Shown: positions 30,553-42,607, counted from the first letter of the stretch. The stretch is 64,000 nt of DNA from Sweltsa coloradensis (GCA_024449915.1 JAMZAV010003173.1:1-64000), one strand, 5' to 3'. Translations and numbers: made by a program. The notes: generated by a model not told the origin, from the letters alone.

Positions 30553-30796
30553 CTGAAACAAAGTAGACAATAAGGATTAGGTCTCGATTAAGGTAGGGCT
30601 ACTATTAAACAATGTGTAGACCTTAATTTGATTTGCTTAGGCCTATTGCTATTAGATAGGCCTAGACGCCTAAAGTATTGAATTGCCTTGTAACATATAG
30701 CCCAAAGCACAATGTGTTAGGGATCAACATTACGTAACTAAATTTTAATTTAATAGCAATACCGGTAAGTATGGAACATATCCTGGGGGTTTTCAT

Positions 30797-31186
30797 AATT
30801 GAGCGAGCGTCTCTACTCGACTCTTATGGCTCGAATGTCTGTTTTTTTCTTTCTGTTACTGCTTCGATACAGGTCGCACCGTTTCTCTGATCGACTTGAA
30901 ATTTTACACACATGTACATACCACCTATGCAGGTTGCTGTATAGTTTTTGAACAAAATCCGATCGTTGGTTTTAAAAAATAAAAATAAAAATAACAATGT
31001 TCCGATCGTTATGAAATTTTGCAGGGTCAATAAGTACAACATTCTCTCCAATTTAACAAATTTTCAGCTGAATCGGTCAAGACCTTAACTTATTGGTATG
31101 TAAATTTTAGGAAATGTACTCGGGTCGTGTTGCACGTACCGGTGCTCGCTCAACAACGCGACGGGACTTTAGTGTTTTCCTAGTTA
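30797..31186 (-). mobile_element. GAAAACGC-tip element, copy 4 (inverted)
   Basis: The right end is the reverse complement of CTAGGAAAACACTAAAGTCC and CGTCGCGTTGTTGAGCGAGC. The left end has GAGCGAGCGTCTCTACTCGA. The body includes a GATCGACTTGAAATTTTACAC phrase (shown here only in part) recalling copy 3. About 390 bp, no ORF. Confidence 0.5.
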
Positions 31187-31647
31187 TAATTATGAGTATT
31201 AGCATCCAATGCCAAAAATTTCCCCCAAAAAAAAACTGAGGCTTTGGACGCTAATAGAATACAAATTATCCTATGTTTAATTCCACCAATGAAGAATAAC
31301 CAATAAATATAGGATAATAATGTTATGTTTAGGTGAGTGGTTTTAAAAATCACTGGTGACCATATTGGAAAGTGTATTACTATTCTGACAATTGTAATTC
31401 CATTGCAATATAAAAAATTAGTAGGCCAAATTCAAACAACAACAAACAAAAACAAGGCTTATGCGCACACGTCTTTTCACAATAAAAGCGCGGGGAAAAG
31501 GGGTTTAAAGTAAAATTAACAGTTTATAATTTCCCTTTGTAATGTTGTTTTGGTTCTTTGCATATTATTTTTGACCTTTAATGCAGATTTTCTAATTTTA
31601 AAACCAGATAAGTTATCTGGAAGTATATATTTTACTCTTGTTTGCCC
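31187..31647. other. Unassigned interval
   Basis: No gene or repeat was recognised. Confidence 0.4.
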
Positions 31648-32002
31648 GGGCCATCAAATTCCATTCGCAACCTTCCCGTGGTTTGGCCCGTTATTAGGGG
31701 AGTTTTCCTCCCTGAAACTAATGGCGAGCTCTGGGTCGTCGTTGGGGAACTTTCCCTTTCCTTTGACTACCTCCCCGACGGCGACGACAATGACAACACG
31801 GACGGATGAGAACAGACGGAGACGACCCCGACGTGGGAGAACCCCTGCCCTCCCCCCCCATACGCTTGTGGCTGGTTCTGACCAGCACAGGGCCTGTCCA
31901 CCCCTTTTCCCCGCGTCATCCCTTACGTCCCTCCCTACTTCTCGATTAGTCAAGTTGCATAAATATGAGACAATAAGCAATATCCAATCAATCAAAAGTT
32001 GC
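31648..32002 (+). repeat. Dispersed family S1, full-length copy
   Basis: It begins GGCCATCAAATTCCATTCGC and ends GCAATATCCAATCAATCA. Same internal landmarks as the copy at 25876-26222. Confidence 0.75.
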
Positions 32003-33694
32003 AAGGGTTTTTTTTACTAGCAACCATAACTCCGTCGCTCGGCTTGTCGCCACTGGAGAAAAACTCCACTCCTGACGAGGGCTTATGAGTTTCACTCTTA
32101 ATTTAGAGAGTCTTCAATTTGTGTGACATTAAGCTATTTTCCCACGCATTTTCTCTTGGGTCTAGTTGACATAATGGCTTTATGATACGGGCTTTAATAA
32201 CCTTAGTGTTGTGTGTCCATAAACCCTATTAACTACTACTATTACTACTATATGGGAAAGCTTATTGACCCGGAAAGAAATAGGGAAAACGAACACACAC
32301 TTAAAAACAATTTAACCAAGGTCACTTAATAATAAACAATTGCGAAAATTTTTGAGTAACACTTCCTTACTCTTCTCAAGCAGAGGCTAACTGTCGTCCG
32401 TGCGCTCTTCTTTCTTCGGGGTGGCGGGCAGGTTTAATGTTGACAGGGAGGGGGTGGCTGCGCGCTCTGTTGACGTCTGGTCGGGAAATTATCGGGATCC
32501 ACATGGGGTTTGGGAAAACTAACGACGGGGGCTGACAGGGGGGGTGTGGCTGCATGCCATCACAGCAGCCTCCTTTATTTTCCTCTTGAAGAGTCTTCTT
32601 CTGATAGAAGGGCCCACACATGCCAGAGAAACTTTACCGCTGTCCGACCCCCCTAATTTGCATAATTAATTTAAATTTGTCAAATCTAATTAAAATCAAT
32701 ATTCTCTGAATTTGAACAATTTTTATGCAAATGTGTATCGAACTAGATAACCAAACAATTTAAATCTGGGGAAAAAAAAAATAGTTAAAACATTCATGGT
32801 TCCATCACCCTTAATTAATAATTTATAATTATGACAGCATTTTAATCAGATGACTCCTGTGTCTAGTTGATAACATTGATAATTGTTGCGACGGTTGTAT
32901 TTATTAGAGGAGTATAATAGGTAAGCTGTATATAAACTTTACCGCATTTGAAAACACATAAACATGATAAATTTGCACATGGTAAATTACAAAAGTGGTT
33001 CGATTCTCTAAATTCTTTTTGCAAAAATGTTTTGAATTTGAAGCGTGACCGTGAGTGTTTCGGAAAGTTGTTGGTCATTTTTGGGAAAAAAAAAACATTA
33101 CTTTTGTTAATAACTCGTGCAATTGTTATATGATACATTATTTTTAATTTTTAATTTTCTGCTTCCTTTTGATCTCGTTTACAAGAAATTCTCAACCTTA
33201 TATGAAACAAACAGTAAAAAAAGTCCTATCCCCCAAATTACCAAATTTTTTTAACAAAAAACTGCAGCCGACCTCTTCTTGGAGATTCTTTCACTGTGTA
33301 TGCTGTGAGATATAGAAGTTTAGCCATGCATTTACTTCTTTTCTGCATACTTTCGCACTTGACGAGTGCCAAGCCAACCATTTTCGTGAAAAAAAAATTA
33401 AACTAAAAATCATAATAAATTGCTCGGACATTGGCTTTTGAAAAATATCGTAATCAGAGTGAGGAATTAAGAGGATTTAAGTACAGTAATTCAATAATAA
33501 ATGCATTAATTATATCTTTTTTCAAAATTTTATATATATATATATATCAAAAGTTTACAAAGGCAAATTTTAATTACAGGTAATTACGATAAAAAAAATA
33601 TATATATATACATATAAGTTGAACATAAAAAAGTTAAAAAGATTTACAGATTACACGTTTACAAAAAAGAATTTTAGCAATTATTTGAAAAATG
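32003..33694. other. Unassigned AT-rich interval
   Basis: No gene is supported. The stretch 32863-33138 is open on both strands (plus reading includes HDKFAHGKLQKWFDSLNSF) without a recognised domain. TA microsatellites lie at about 33530-33547 and 33600-33611. A GC-rich patch at 32380-32560 has no feature. Confidence 0.4.
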
Positions 33695-33864
33695 TTAATG
33701 TTGAATATTGAATGTATAGTAAACGTTATCCGTCCCCTGATAACTTTGTTGTGGCAACGTTTGACCGGTAGCTCCATTGACGGCGAGAGTGGTGTCGACT
33801 TTTTTCGCCCTGTTCCCATTTCCACTCACATTGCTTTTTCCACCGCGACCACGCTCGTTAACAC
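33695..33864 (-). CDS. Terminal exon of an orphan Arg/Gly-rich protein
   Basis: The exon follows a TTGAATATTCACAG acceptor. In the frame set by the preceding exon it encodes GVNERGRGGKSNVSGNGNRA, KKVDTTLAVNGATGQTLPQQ and SYQGTDNVYYTFNIQH, then TAA. The spliced frame stays open for the whole of both exons, and each border has good consensus. The product is basic, Gly/Asn-rich and likely disordered, with a short aromatic C terminus. No family was recognised. Confidence 0.5.
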
Positions 33865-33984
33865 CTGTGAATATTCAAGGTTAATTGTATTTTGTTTACC
33901 AAAAACAATATGCAGTTTCATACTTTTGTATAATATTTTTTTAACTACACGAATCACCTATTGGTTTTTATCATTTTGACTTAC

Positions 33985-34143
33985 CACGACCCCGTCTCTT
34001 GCGCCGGGTACGGCCTTTACTGGCGGTCCCTTTGGTCGTTGTCACTCTCTCTTCCGCTGTGTGGTTAGCTCCGCCGCATGCCCTTTCCATTGTGTCAAGG
34101 GCAGCCTCTAATTCTTTCCCCATCTCCTGAAGATGTTGGTCAT
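33985..34143 (-). CDS. Penultimate exon of the same orphan gene
   Basis: Borders are TTTTCATGGTTAATAG|ATGACC and CGTG|GTAAGTCA. It encodes DDQHLQEMGKELEAALDTME, RACGGANHTAEERVTTTKGT and a very basic end SKGRTRRKRRGRG. The first part is a probable helix and the last resembles a nuclear-localisation or RNA-binding stretch. The 120-bp intron to the next exon is a clean GT-AG intron. Upstream exons were not identified. Confidence 0.5.
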
Positions 34144-34221
34144 CTATTAACCATGAAAATAGAGTGAAAAATTTCAATCAATGTGAATAGTTTAAATTAT
34201 TACCGTAAAAAGTTTGCACTT

Positions 34222-34289
34222 GCTTGCCATCGGATCCACAACCTCTGGGTGTTCCCACCGATGCTCTGGCAACTGGGCTATCGCGCCCC
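34222..34289 (-). repeat. tRNA-like sequence (pseudo-tRNA or SINE head)
   Basis: The minus strand reads GGGGCGCGATAGCCCAGTTG and CCAGAGCATCGGTGG, a good A-box/D-arm, and GAGGTTGTGGATCCGATGG, a B-box-like segment. The T stem and acceptor pair poorly. It is therefore a tRNA-derived relic rather than a functional gene. Confidence 0.45.
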
Positions 34290-34674
34290 AACGCAAACCA
34301 TTAATTAAAACTAATACATATTGTGATTCTCAGACATTTATCAGGTAAAAATATTCTTCAAATTTTAGTGGAACTTTGGTAGATTAGTTAGGTACCCTCT
34401 ATTGTGAAGATGGGAAAATATATTTCAAGATGGGACCACTTTTGAAATTGTTTTTAATTTTCACAGATGAACAATTTTTCTGGACGCTATTACGAGATGT
34501 CACAATCTTGACGTTTCCATTGAAAAAAAAACATTTAATTGAGTCCAAGATGTCCTGAATCGTGTAACAAATTACCGGAGATATATATATTTTTTTTAAT
34601 TTCCCAAGGACAACCAACAACTTTATATTGTCTATTTAAAAAAAATTATGTGTGGGTTGAAAATTACATAGCCA

Positions 34675-35690
34675 GGCTGTAGCCTCGAACCAGGCCCGCT
34701 GACACGTTGGGCTCGGCCAGGATAGTTTTTCAAATAAAAAATCACTTTTGGTCCCTCAAAAAAGGAATTTCCTAAACACAAGGGCAAAATTTCGACCAAT
34801 TTGTTCAAACGATGCGGCCGCCGCGGTAAAAACCTCTACTTTCGACCAGGAATTTAAAAAAATGATTTTGGCTACGTTACATTTTTTTTAGAAGAATTTT
34901 GAAAATCGGACCATTTTTGTACTTTTACTGGGTTTTACCGGGAAACCGAATTTCCCGGGACGCTTTTCCGGGAATCGGAAAAATTGGCCCTGTTGGTCCG
35001 GTTCCGTAGAGCCCAAGATGGCCCGGATCGGAGAAGAACTGCCCGAGTAATGACGAAAAGATTTGTTTTTTGGCTCCCCCAAAATGACCAACCACTTTTT
35101 TGAGACATTTTAAGGAATTTTTTTGCGCTCGTCTTAAATTTGACAGATCCCGACTACGTTTTTGGACCCAGCCCGCTAACGTGTTTGGTTTGGCTTAAAA
35201 CTCAAAATCAAATTATTTGAAATCCAAAATTCCCCTTTGGCACCCCAAAAAGGGTGACGTTTGCCCCGGGTCAAGACCGAATAATGTACCAGCGATGAAA
35301 TAACAATCATAAGGTTTTTGGCCATCGTGTGGTCACTGTCGGGTTTCTTTGTTTGTGCCTCATTCTGTTCGGTGGGTTTTTCCGGGACGCCGAATTTACC
35401 GGGACAATTTTCCGGTACACGGAAAAATTGGCCTCGTCGGTCCGGTTCCGCAGAGCCCAAGATGGTACGGATCGGTGAAGAACTGCCCGAGTTATGACAA
35501 AAAGAAATGTTTTTTGGATCCCCCCAAAATGACCAACCATTTTTTTTTTAATTTAAAGAAATTTTTTGCACACGTATAAAATTTGACAGATTCTGATCAC
35601 GTTTTTGGACCTGGCCCGCTAAAGTGTTTGGTTATCCAAAATAAATCAAAAATTACCCTTTGGCACCCCTTTGGCATACCCTTTTAAAAC
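34675..35690. repeat. Degenerate tandem repeat, period about 445-477 bp
   Basis: The anchor GCCCGCTRA-x-GTGTTTGGT occurs at 34694 (diverged), 35171 and 35614. Other shared blocks in two units are TCCGGTTCCGYAGAGCCCAAGA-like text, GAAGAACTGCCCGAGT and CCCCCAAAATGACCAACCA. A related block in inverted orientation is at 41140-41320. No function is apparent; small ORFs inside are incidental. Confidence 0.6.
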
Positions 35691-35700
35691 ACGACGCAAG

Positions 35701-35860
35701 TGTCTTGCGTGTAGCGCCCACCGTCTCTGCGCGTAGCGCCCACCGTCTCTGCGCGTAGCGCCCACCGTCTCTGCGCGTAGCGCCCACCGTCTCTGCGCGT
35801 AGCGCCCACCGTCTCTGCGCGTAGCGCCCACCGTCTCTGCGCGTAGCGCCCGGCCCGCAC
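35701..35860. repeat. 22-bp minisatellite, about seven units
   Basis: The unit CGCGTAGCGCCCACCGTCTCTG recurs with near-perfect identity; GTAGCGCCC starts at 35711, 35733, 35755, 35777, 35799, 35821 and 35843. It lies just left of the Jockey-like element's 5' region. Because 22 is not a multiple of three, all three minus frames stay open, which creates long spurious ORFs. Confidence 0.9.
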
Positions 35861-36429
35861 AGTCGTTGCTGCCGGCGTCTGCGGTGGCGGGCAGTAAATT
35901 GACGTGGGAATCTGGGAAAAAATACGGCGTCGCGATCGGACCGATATTTTTCCGGCCACAGTGGCGGACAGGGGGCAATTTGGAAATGTGTGAAAATGTA
36001 CATTTTTCGACTTTGTGAATTTTTTGTGCGGCTCCCCGCGGAGCGATACGGACGGGACCCGGCCCAAAACAAGCGCCCGAGGGTTCTCTTTCGAATGGTC
36101 GGGGGGGTTTTGGTTTTCGGCGGCCATCTTGGATTTTCGTGTATACCACCAATTTCCAATGCGCAATTCTCTCGGTAACTCACGTGGTTTTCACAAGTTA
36201 AAGACTTCCTTATAAAAACACGGAGAAACCACCTGCTGTGACTCCAAGAAGCGTAAGCGAGAAAAAGTAGAATCAAATATTCCTGTTTCTAACAAGTTTA
36301 GTGCACTTGATAGCTCCAACCCATTCAATAAAAACCCCCAGGGCCAGGCCCGGGCACTGACGACATAAAACATAGAGGTGGATAACAATGGTGAAGACTC
36401 GCACGATGCTGGTAAGAAGCAGCCACTTC

Positions 36430-37674
36430 CTCCGCTATCATTATCCGCGACATTAAAGATTTTAATAAGATTGCCAATGCAATTCAACTTGACTGTGAAG
36501 ACCAAATCACTTTCAAAGCGCGTGGTCACAGCACAAAGCTAACCACTCTCACAGCTCATGACTTCCGTACAGCCACGGCAATCTTAAAAAATAATAGCAT
36601 TGAATATCACACCTTCACCCCTTGGGGGAAAGGGCTTCGAAATGGGTCATAAGAGGCCTTGACAAATCAACCAACATTGATAGCATTAAAGCAGACCTAG
36701 ACCGGTATGAAATTGAACATGAATCAATAACCCAGATGAGAGCCAGCGGGGCCAGAAACCCCTGTTGCCTCTATTCATAGTAAAGGCAGACCCAAAACGG
36801 AGAACAGCAAAAATCTCCCAGATCAAACGCCTATGTATGTCAGTAGTAACCATCGAAAAATTCAGACCCCCATCTGGCCCCCCCCAATGCTACAACTGCC
36901 AAAAATTCGGGCATTTAGCCAGACATTGTGAGAGGAGAGCTAAATGTGTAAAATGCGGGGACGATCACTCAACCAAAGATTGTCGTAAAGAAAAGGATAC
37001 ACCCCCTGCTTGCGCGAACTGTAAGGAGGCACATACGTCAAACTGGCGCGGCTGCCAGTCGTACATAGCTGCCAGAGATCGTATGAACGGTCAGCAAGGC
37101 AAACCAAAATATCAAGCCCAACCTAAACAAAAATACAAGGATGCCCCTGCTCCAGTTAGCAATGCTTGGCAGAGTAAGGGCAAACAAAAAGCCCCCCAAT
37201 CAAAGTCTGTTGAGGACTTCCCTACTTTACCAAGGACTAAGAGGCAAGCTGCCTCGTCCCACTTTGTACCCAGTTCCTCCAACAAAAAACAAGTCAGGCA
37301 AGAGCCAGAGAGCTCAAAGTGACAATGATACTTCCTCATATGATTCGCAAAGCAGCGACAGTGATGACTTTTGCACTGACATAGATACTGAAACAGTTAA
37401 GAGTGTAAACATGACTAAAAACAACCACATTGGAAGCAAAAGTGCACATGCCCCCAAACTCAAAGCTGACCCCTCAAAGAAATCATCCAAGTCAACCCCA
37501 AGGAAAAAAATGGACAACCTAGACCTTAAAGACGTAGTCGAGTGGGCTGAGCTGTTACTTGATGACCTGAACACTGCTAAAAACGCAGAAGATAGGTTAA
37601 ACACAATCATTTCCAGGGCTATGCCCCTATTTTTAGTAAAGTTTATGCGTTCCCAACATGGCAGCAAGCCATAA
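36430..37674 (+). pseudogene. ORF1 (Gag-like), second Jockey-like element
   Basis: The first frame reads IIRDIKDFNKIANAIQLDCE and ends TPWGKGLRNGS with a stop. After a shift near 36640 it continues WVIRGLDKSTNIDSIKADLD and MPLFIVKADPKRRTAKISQI. Three knuckles follow in order: CYNCQKFGHLARHC, CVKCGDDHSTKDC and CANCKEAHTSNWRGC. Another shift near 37315 leads to an acidic, Ser-rich tail (SYDSQSSDSDDFCTDIDTET) and a helical end. The layout is that of Jockey ORF1: RNA-recognition-like core, CCHC knuckles, variable tail. Confidence 0.8.
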
Positions 37675-38330
37675 GCCGAACACAAGCCACAATATCAGAT
37701 GCATGGCATGGAATGCCAACTCTATTAACGGGAAAAAGGATGAATTCGTAGAATTCTTATCCGAATATGACATTCAGGTAGCCCTCTTGAGCGATACCTT
37801 TTAAAAAAACGACCGAAATTTTAAAGTACAAAATTTTAAAAATTTATACAGAAATGACAGAGTAGGACCAGGCGGTGGTACCGCTATATTAGTGAGAAAC
37901 GACATAGTTCATCATTCCTACGACACTCCCGACCTGGTTCTCTAGAGGCAACCATTGTAATGGTCCAGCTAAAGGATGAGCTAGTAAAAATTGTTTCTAT
38001 CTATAAACCACCCAAAACTGTCCTGAACAGTGATGACATTGATAAGCTTTGCGGAGCAACCCAGACCACCATAATAGCTGGAGACTTAAATTGTAAGCAC
38101 CGTCCTGGAACTCCAGGCTAGCCAACAGAGATGGGCGAACCCTATACCGACATTGCATTAGCAGAGCCATTCAAGTCCTCGGGCCTGAAACCCCAACCCA
38201 CTACCCAGATTCTGGTACACGCCCAGACTCCTTGATATAGTTCTGGCAGCTAATCTAATAAATTCAATTGACGTAGAGGCCAAGCAAGAGCTTGGCTCCG
38301 ACCATAATCCTATAATCTTCAACTATGGGA
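37660..38330 (+). pseudogene. APE-type endonuclease, second Jockey-like element
   Basis: Frames give NIRCMAWNANSINGKKDEFV, YDIQVALLSDTF (normally a LLNETW-type Glu motif, here replaced), RVGPGGGTAILVRND, IAGDLNCKHRPG (GDLN motif intact) and ELGSDHNPIIFN (catalytic His intact). Stops or shifts lie near 37801, 37945, 38118 and 38230. The loss of the Glu in the ET motif would remove metal binding even if the frame were intact. Confidence 0.75.
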
Positions 38331-38719
38331 ACTCCCCGATTTCAGAACCTTTAACTACTAAAATAAACACACGACACACAGACTGGTCTTTGTTCGCTAC
38401 ATGCATCGAACAACAGCTTCCAAACGCTAACCCACCCTTGGCCTCTAAAGAGGATATTGAAAACTGCGTAGTAAAACTATCAGAATCCATCACTGCTGCC
38501 CTTATGGCCAGCACTCCCCCCCCCCCCTCCCAAAAAGGGAGAATCAATTTTTAAATTACCAACACGGATTATCAAGGCAATCCAAAATAAAAATAGGATT
38601 CGCCGACTCTGGCAGAGGTTGAGATCCCCTAATATTAAAACACTTTTAAACACCCTGCAGTCTGACATCAAAACCATGATCTCTGAACACAGAAATGAGC
38701 AGTGGGCTACCAGACTAGG

Positions 38720-40382
38720 TGAATTGAATGGATGATTGTTCCATATGGAGGATGACAAGAGCCTTCTCCGAATCAGACAGCAAACCCCCCTTGCATGGAA
38801 TGAACGGAATGGCGTACAGCGATATTGACAAGGCTAATGCCATGGCAGACACCTTAGAACTAGCCTTCCAACCTAACGATGACCCAAGTGACCTCGACCA
38901 GATCGAAATGGTTGAGGAAGCGGTCTTTACCATCATAAAAGAAGCTGTGCCCCCGGAAGGGGAAAAACATTAAACCCTGCTCTCCAGCAGAAGTCAAGGG
39001 GATTATTGCCAGCCTTAAAAACAAAAAAGCCCCAGGTGTAGATGGTATTCCTAATACAGCACTCAAACACCTCCCTAAAAAAGCCATAGTTTTCATTACC
39101 AACATGTTCAATGCTATGTTACGCCAAAATTACTTTGCCAATGATATGAAAAAGTCAAAGATAATTCTGTTTAGTAAACCGGGAAAGGACCCCACCTTCC
39201 CCCAAAAAATACCGCCCAATCAGTCTGCTAACCGGCATTTCAAAAATATTCGAACGAATCATCCTAAACAGGATTAACAAGCACTTAAAAGATAAAAATA
39301 TTATAATAAACGAACAGTTTGGGTTTCGAAAAGGCCACTCCACTACCCACCAGCTGGTGAGAGTAGTGGAGCACATCAGCGAAGGCTTCAATACCAATAG
39401 GGTCACTGCAATTGCCTTTCTCGACGTAGCCCAAGCGTACGATCGGGTCTGGCATGATGGATTAATATACAAACTTCACCAAGCAGATCTTCCTCTGTAT
39501 TTAACAAAAATCATCTACTCCTATCTGCAGGGTCGTACCTTTAAAGCATCAGTGGGACACGCAACTTCCACCACAAGGGAGATCCAGGCGGGTGTCCCGC
39601 AGGGCTCTATCCTGGGACCAGTGTTATTTACTATTTTTATCAATGACATGCCTAAAGTAGATGGGTCCACTATGCCATCTATGCAGACGACACGGCAGTA
39701 ATTGCTAGATCGTGGAATGCTTCTAGAGCCTTCGACCTTCTACAAAAAGCCATAAATGCCCTGGAATCATGGTTTGAGCTATGGCGAATTAAAGTTAACG
39801 TCACCAAAAGTGACTCTGTCCTATTTAACAAGACGAAGATCAGCCAAGTATGTCGACCATGATAGTCTAGAATTATTTGGGGAGGATATCCCAACCAGCA
39901 AAAATGCCAAGTATCTGGGGGTCATATTAGATGACAAGCTCACGTGGGGTAAACACATTGACAGCGTAGCCAGCAAGGCATCACAGAGGCTAGGGTTGCT
40001 GCATTGCCTACTAAAGGCAAAAAACGGTCTTTCAATTGCTAACTCGGTACTATTATATAAGTCATTAATCAGACCTATTCTTACATATGCCGCACCTGTG
40101 TGGGCAACTGCATGTAAATCATCTATTGACAAGCTCCAGAGGGTTCAGAATCGCGCATTGCGAATGGCCACGGGCTCGCCCTGGTACGTTCGCAATGTGG
40201 ACATTCACCAATGGGTAGGAGAAGTTTCTCTTAGGAAATTTATGTTAAAACTAACTACATCTTTTTATCACAATCTTGACCAGAGCGGAAATCCCCTCAT
40301 TAGTGGTTTAGGCAATTACGACCCCAACCAGGCCTATAAGTACAAAAGGCCTAAAATGGCCCTTTCCTCACTAGATCAGTAA
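38720..40382 (+). pseudogene. Reverse transcriptase, second Jockey-like element
   Basis: Signatures in order: SIWRMTRAFSESDSKPPLHG, APGVDGIPNTALKHLPK, GFRKGHSTTHQL, AIAFLDVAQAYDRVWHDGLI (motif A), AGVPQGSILGPVLFTIFIND (motif B) and, one frame over near 39670, YADDTAVIARSWN (motif C). The thumb follows, with YLGVILDDKLTWGKHID and IRPILTYAAPVWATACKSS. Catalytic Asp residues are present but separated by frameshifts near 38972, 39205 and 39665. The final block (39756-40382) is an unbroken 208-codon tail. Confidence 0.85.
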
Positions 40383-40440
40383 GCTGAACTCAAGAAGACT
40401 GATAGGCATTGCCTATTTACGTTATGAATTATCCTTTTCA

Positions 40441-41756
40441 ATCCTAATTCCTTCCAACGTTTATATGTCTTAATAAAAAGTGACCAATGAACTTCCCATT
40501 ATATTCATGACATCCCTTATCAAAACCATGACACAGCACTATGTGCTACAATCCTTTTTTTTCATCCCAACAAAGTAAAGACCAATAAAACATGAAACAT
40601 ACTTAAACATCAGATGATCCTATAAAGAGCTCCAGCTCGTAGTGGGAACAAAGACGTAATAGCCCAAGGGCTATTTAGCAATAATAAGAAAAAAAAAAAG
40701 GGGGTGCATTTCGGTCCACGACACTTCATTTCCGCGTTTTTAGAGGTTAATTTTTTCCGCCCGGTGGACCCGTTAGAGGGTGTTGTGACGGAAGGCAAAT
40801 AAGCATTCGGGGCAATAATCTCAAAATTTGACCGCGGGACGCCATTTTGAATTTTTTGGGGGGTATCTTCCATATTGACGGATTTTTTAGCCGATGATGG
40901 AATTTTTTCTAATTTTTTTCCATGGGCAACAGCCATGCGTGGATTCATTGGAAATCACCCACAAAAGACCGTTTTCAAAAATAAAAATTTTGGCCTATCT
41001 GTTTTGGTCACAGAAATTTGCAACTTTTTCATTTTCTCGCGCGGAATTAGCGGTTTTTGTCGCCGCGGCCAAACCGTTTGACCGATTGGGCCCAAACCGA
41101 TTGGGCCCAAACCATCGGTTTGGAAATTGAACAGGGAACAAGAATCGAAAATTCTTTTCCGCCAAGTGTCCGGGAGGCCAAGGCCAGTCCGAAAGCGTCG
41201 TGCAAAATCATACGTCAATTTTGGGAAATCCAAAAAAACATTTCTCTTCTCGACAACTCGGGCAATTCTTGTCCTATCCGGACCTCCCCGGGCTTGTCGT
41301 AAACGGACGGCAGAGGACCAGGCAGACCACTGCCCGAAAAATGTATCCTACTAACCTTACTGTAGGGGGCTCTCATGCACATTTCCCTTCCTCCTTCATT
41401 CATTAATCACAAATCCATTCTCCTCTTTCAATCTTTTTCATCTTATTCTTATCATCAGTGCTGGCCCCCTTAGTGATCCAAACGCTCTCCGCCGTGTTTG
41501 CCGTGCGGTGCGACCCGTGTCGGTGGAAATGGGGATCCTGGCTGCTGAGAGAAGTGCAACCTGAGGGTTGTATGGACCAACACGCAGCTTTGGCCCCTGC
41601 TTCATCTAGACGGGTGGTACATGTTTAGCCCGACCTGTATCAATCGGCAAGTGTCGACATTTGTTGCACACACTGGGTTAGCTTAATTGCTATATCAATT
41701 GACGACTTGAATTGTACCCGCCTCCTGACGTCACGAGGCAACATGGCGGAATTAGT
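40441..41756. repeat. Degenerate repeats, partly inverted relative to 34.7-36.1 kb
   Basis: The block at 41220-41300 (GGGAAATCCAAAAAAACATT ... AACTCGGGCAATTCTTGTCC) is the inverted form of the unit around 35000-35060. GGGACGCCATTTTGAATTTT near 40836 recalls GGCGGCCATCTTGGATTTTC at 36118. A short tandem CCGATTGGGCCCAAA occurs twice at about 41085-41112. No gene. Confidence 0.45.
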
Positions 41757-42516
41757 TGGTATAAATTCTCATTTCGCAAGGTTGACGCCTGCTGAACGGC
41801 GCAACACTTATCACGCTCTAACTTTTATTCTATTCATTATTTGGACAATAGTTAAATGAATAATATTTAGCAAATATATCATTCTTTGTAATAGCGATTA
41901 TTTCGATTTTTTTGACACAGTCGTTAGCTTGTTATAACAATGTACGCATCACACATGTGAAAATTATCAATGACTAAAGTTTCCTCAATAATTTATTCGA
42001 CAAAAAACTACTGATCGGATTTCGACAAGACCTCTTTAAAAATATGCATCAGACTGTTTAGACAAGAAATAAACTAACTTTCTAGATAGAAAGTGCACTG
42101 AACGAAACTTTGCAGCATAAAGTAATATGCAGAGTATGTGTTTTTAGCTAAAATACGCACTCTTGACGTGCGGATGAGCCGTGAAAAAGGGCACGCGGCA
42201 TATTACTCTATGCTGTAAATTTTCGTTCAGTGCACTTTCTATCTAGAAAGTTAGTATATTTCTTGTCTAAACAGTCTGATGCATTCTTGCAAAGAATCCT
42301 TGTCGAAATCCGATCAGTAGTTTTTTGTCAAATTAATTAAAGACTTTGTCAAAACAATCGGAATAATCGCTATTACAAGGAATGATATGTTTGCTAAATA
42401 TTATTCATTTAAGTGTTGTCCAAATAATGAATAGAATAAAAGTTAGAGCGTGATAAGTGATGCGCCGTTCAGCAGGCGCCAGCTTGCGAAATGAGGATTT
42501 ATACCCAATACTAGTC
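41757..42516. repeat. Large foldback element
   Basis: The left arm (41757-42125) and right arm (42190-42516) are reverse complements over about 330 bp. Examples are TTGGTATAAATTCTCATTTC against GAAATGAGGATTTATACCCA, and GTGCACTGAACGAAACTTTG against AAATTTTCGTTCAGTGCAC. The left arm carries about 85 extra bases (41912-41997). The central loop is about 65 bases. It has no ORF and ends about 90 bp before the ORF1 start of the I-like element. Confidence 0.8.
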
Positions 42517-42607
42517 ACGTGACCTATCGATCGTTTTAAGCTCCACCCATTTCGAGTCGTCAATTGCGTATCCCTGGCGCCGTTTTCGACGTCCCATTTG
42601 AGGCTCC

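Larger units (their letters stand above)
36200..40440 (+). mobile_element. Second Jockey-like non-LTR retrotransposon, decayed
   Basis: ORF1 with three zinc knuckles, APE endonuclease, RT and C-terminal region occur in order on the plus strand, broken by several frameshifts. Motifs match Jockey-clade proteins. It is not a close copy of the element at 1225-6560. It lies within repeats that resemble each other in opposite orientation at each side. No poly(A) tail is evident near 40440. Confidence 0.8.

Noticed and set aside
32863..33138. GIY-YIG or Penelope-type domain
   Set aside because: Scattered Cys residues only; no GIY or YIG motif, and the opposite strand is equally open.
35701..35860. 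CRISPR-like direct repeats
   Set aside because: Units are contiguous without spacers, and the context is eukaryotic.
35653..36276. Overlapping minus-strand frames up to 207 codons
   Set aside because: Kept open by the 22-bp minisatellite; the rest has no protein features.
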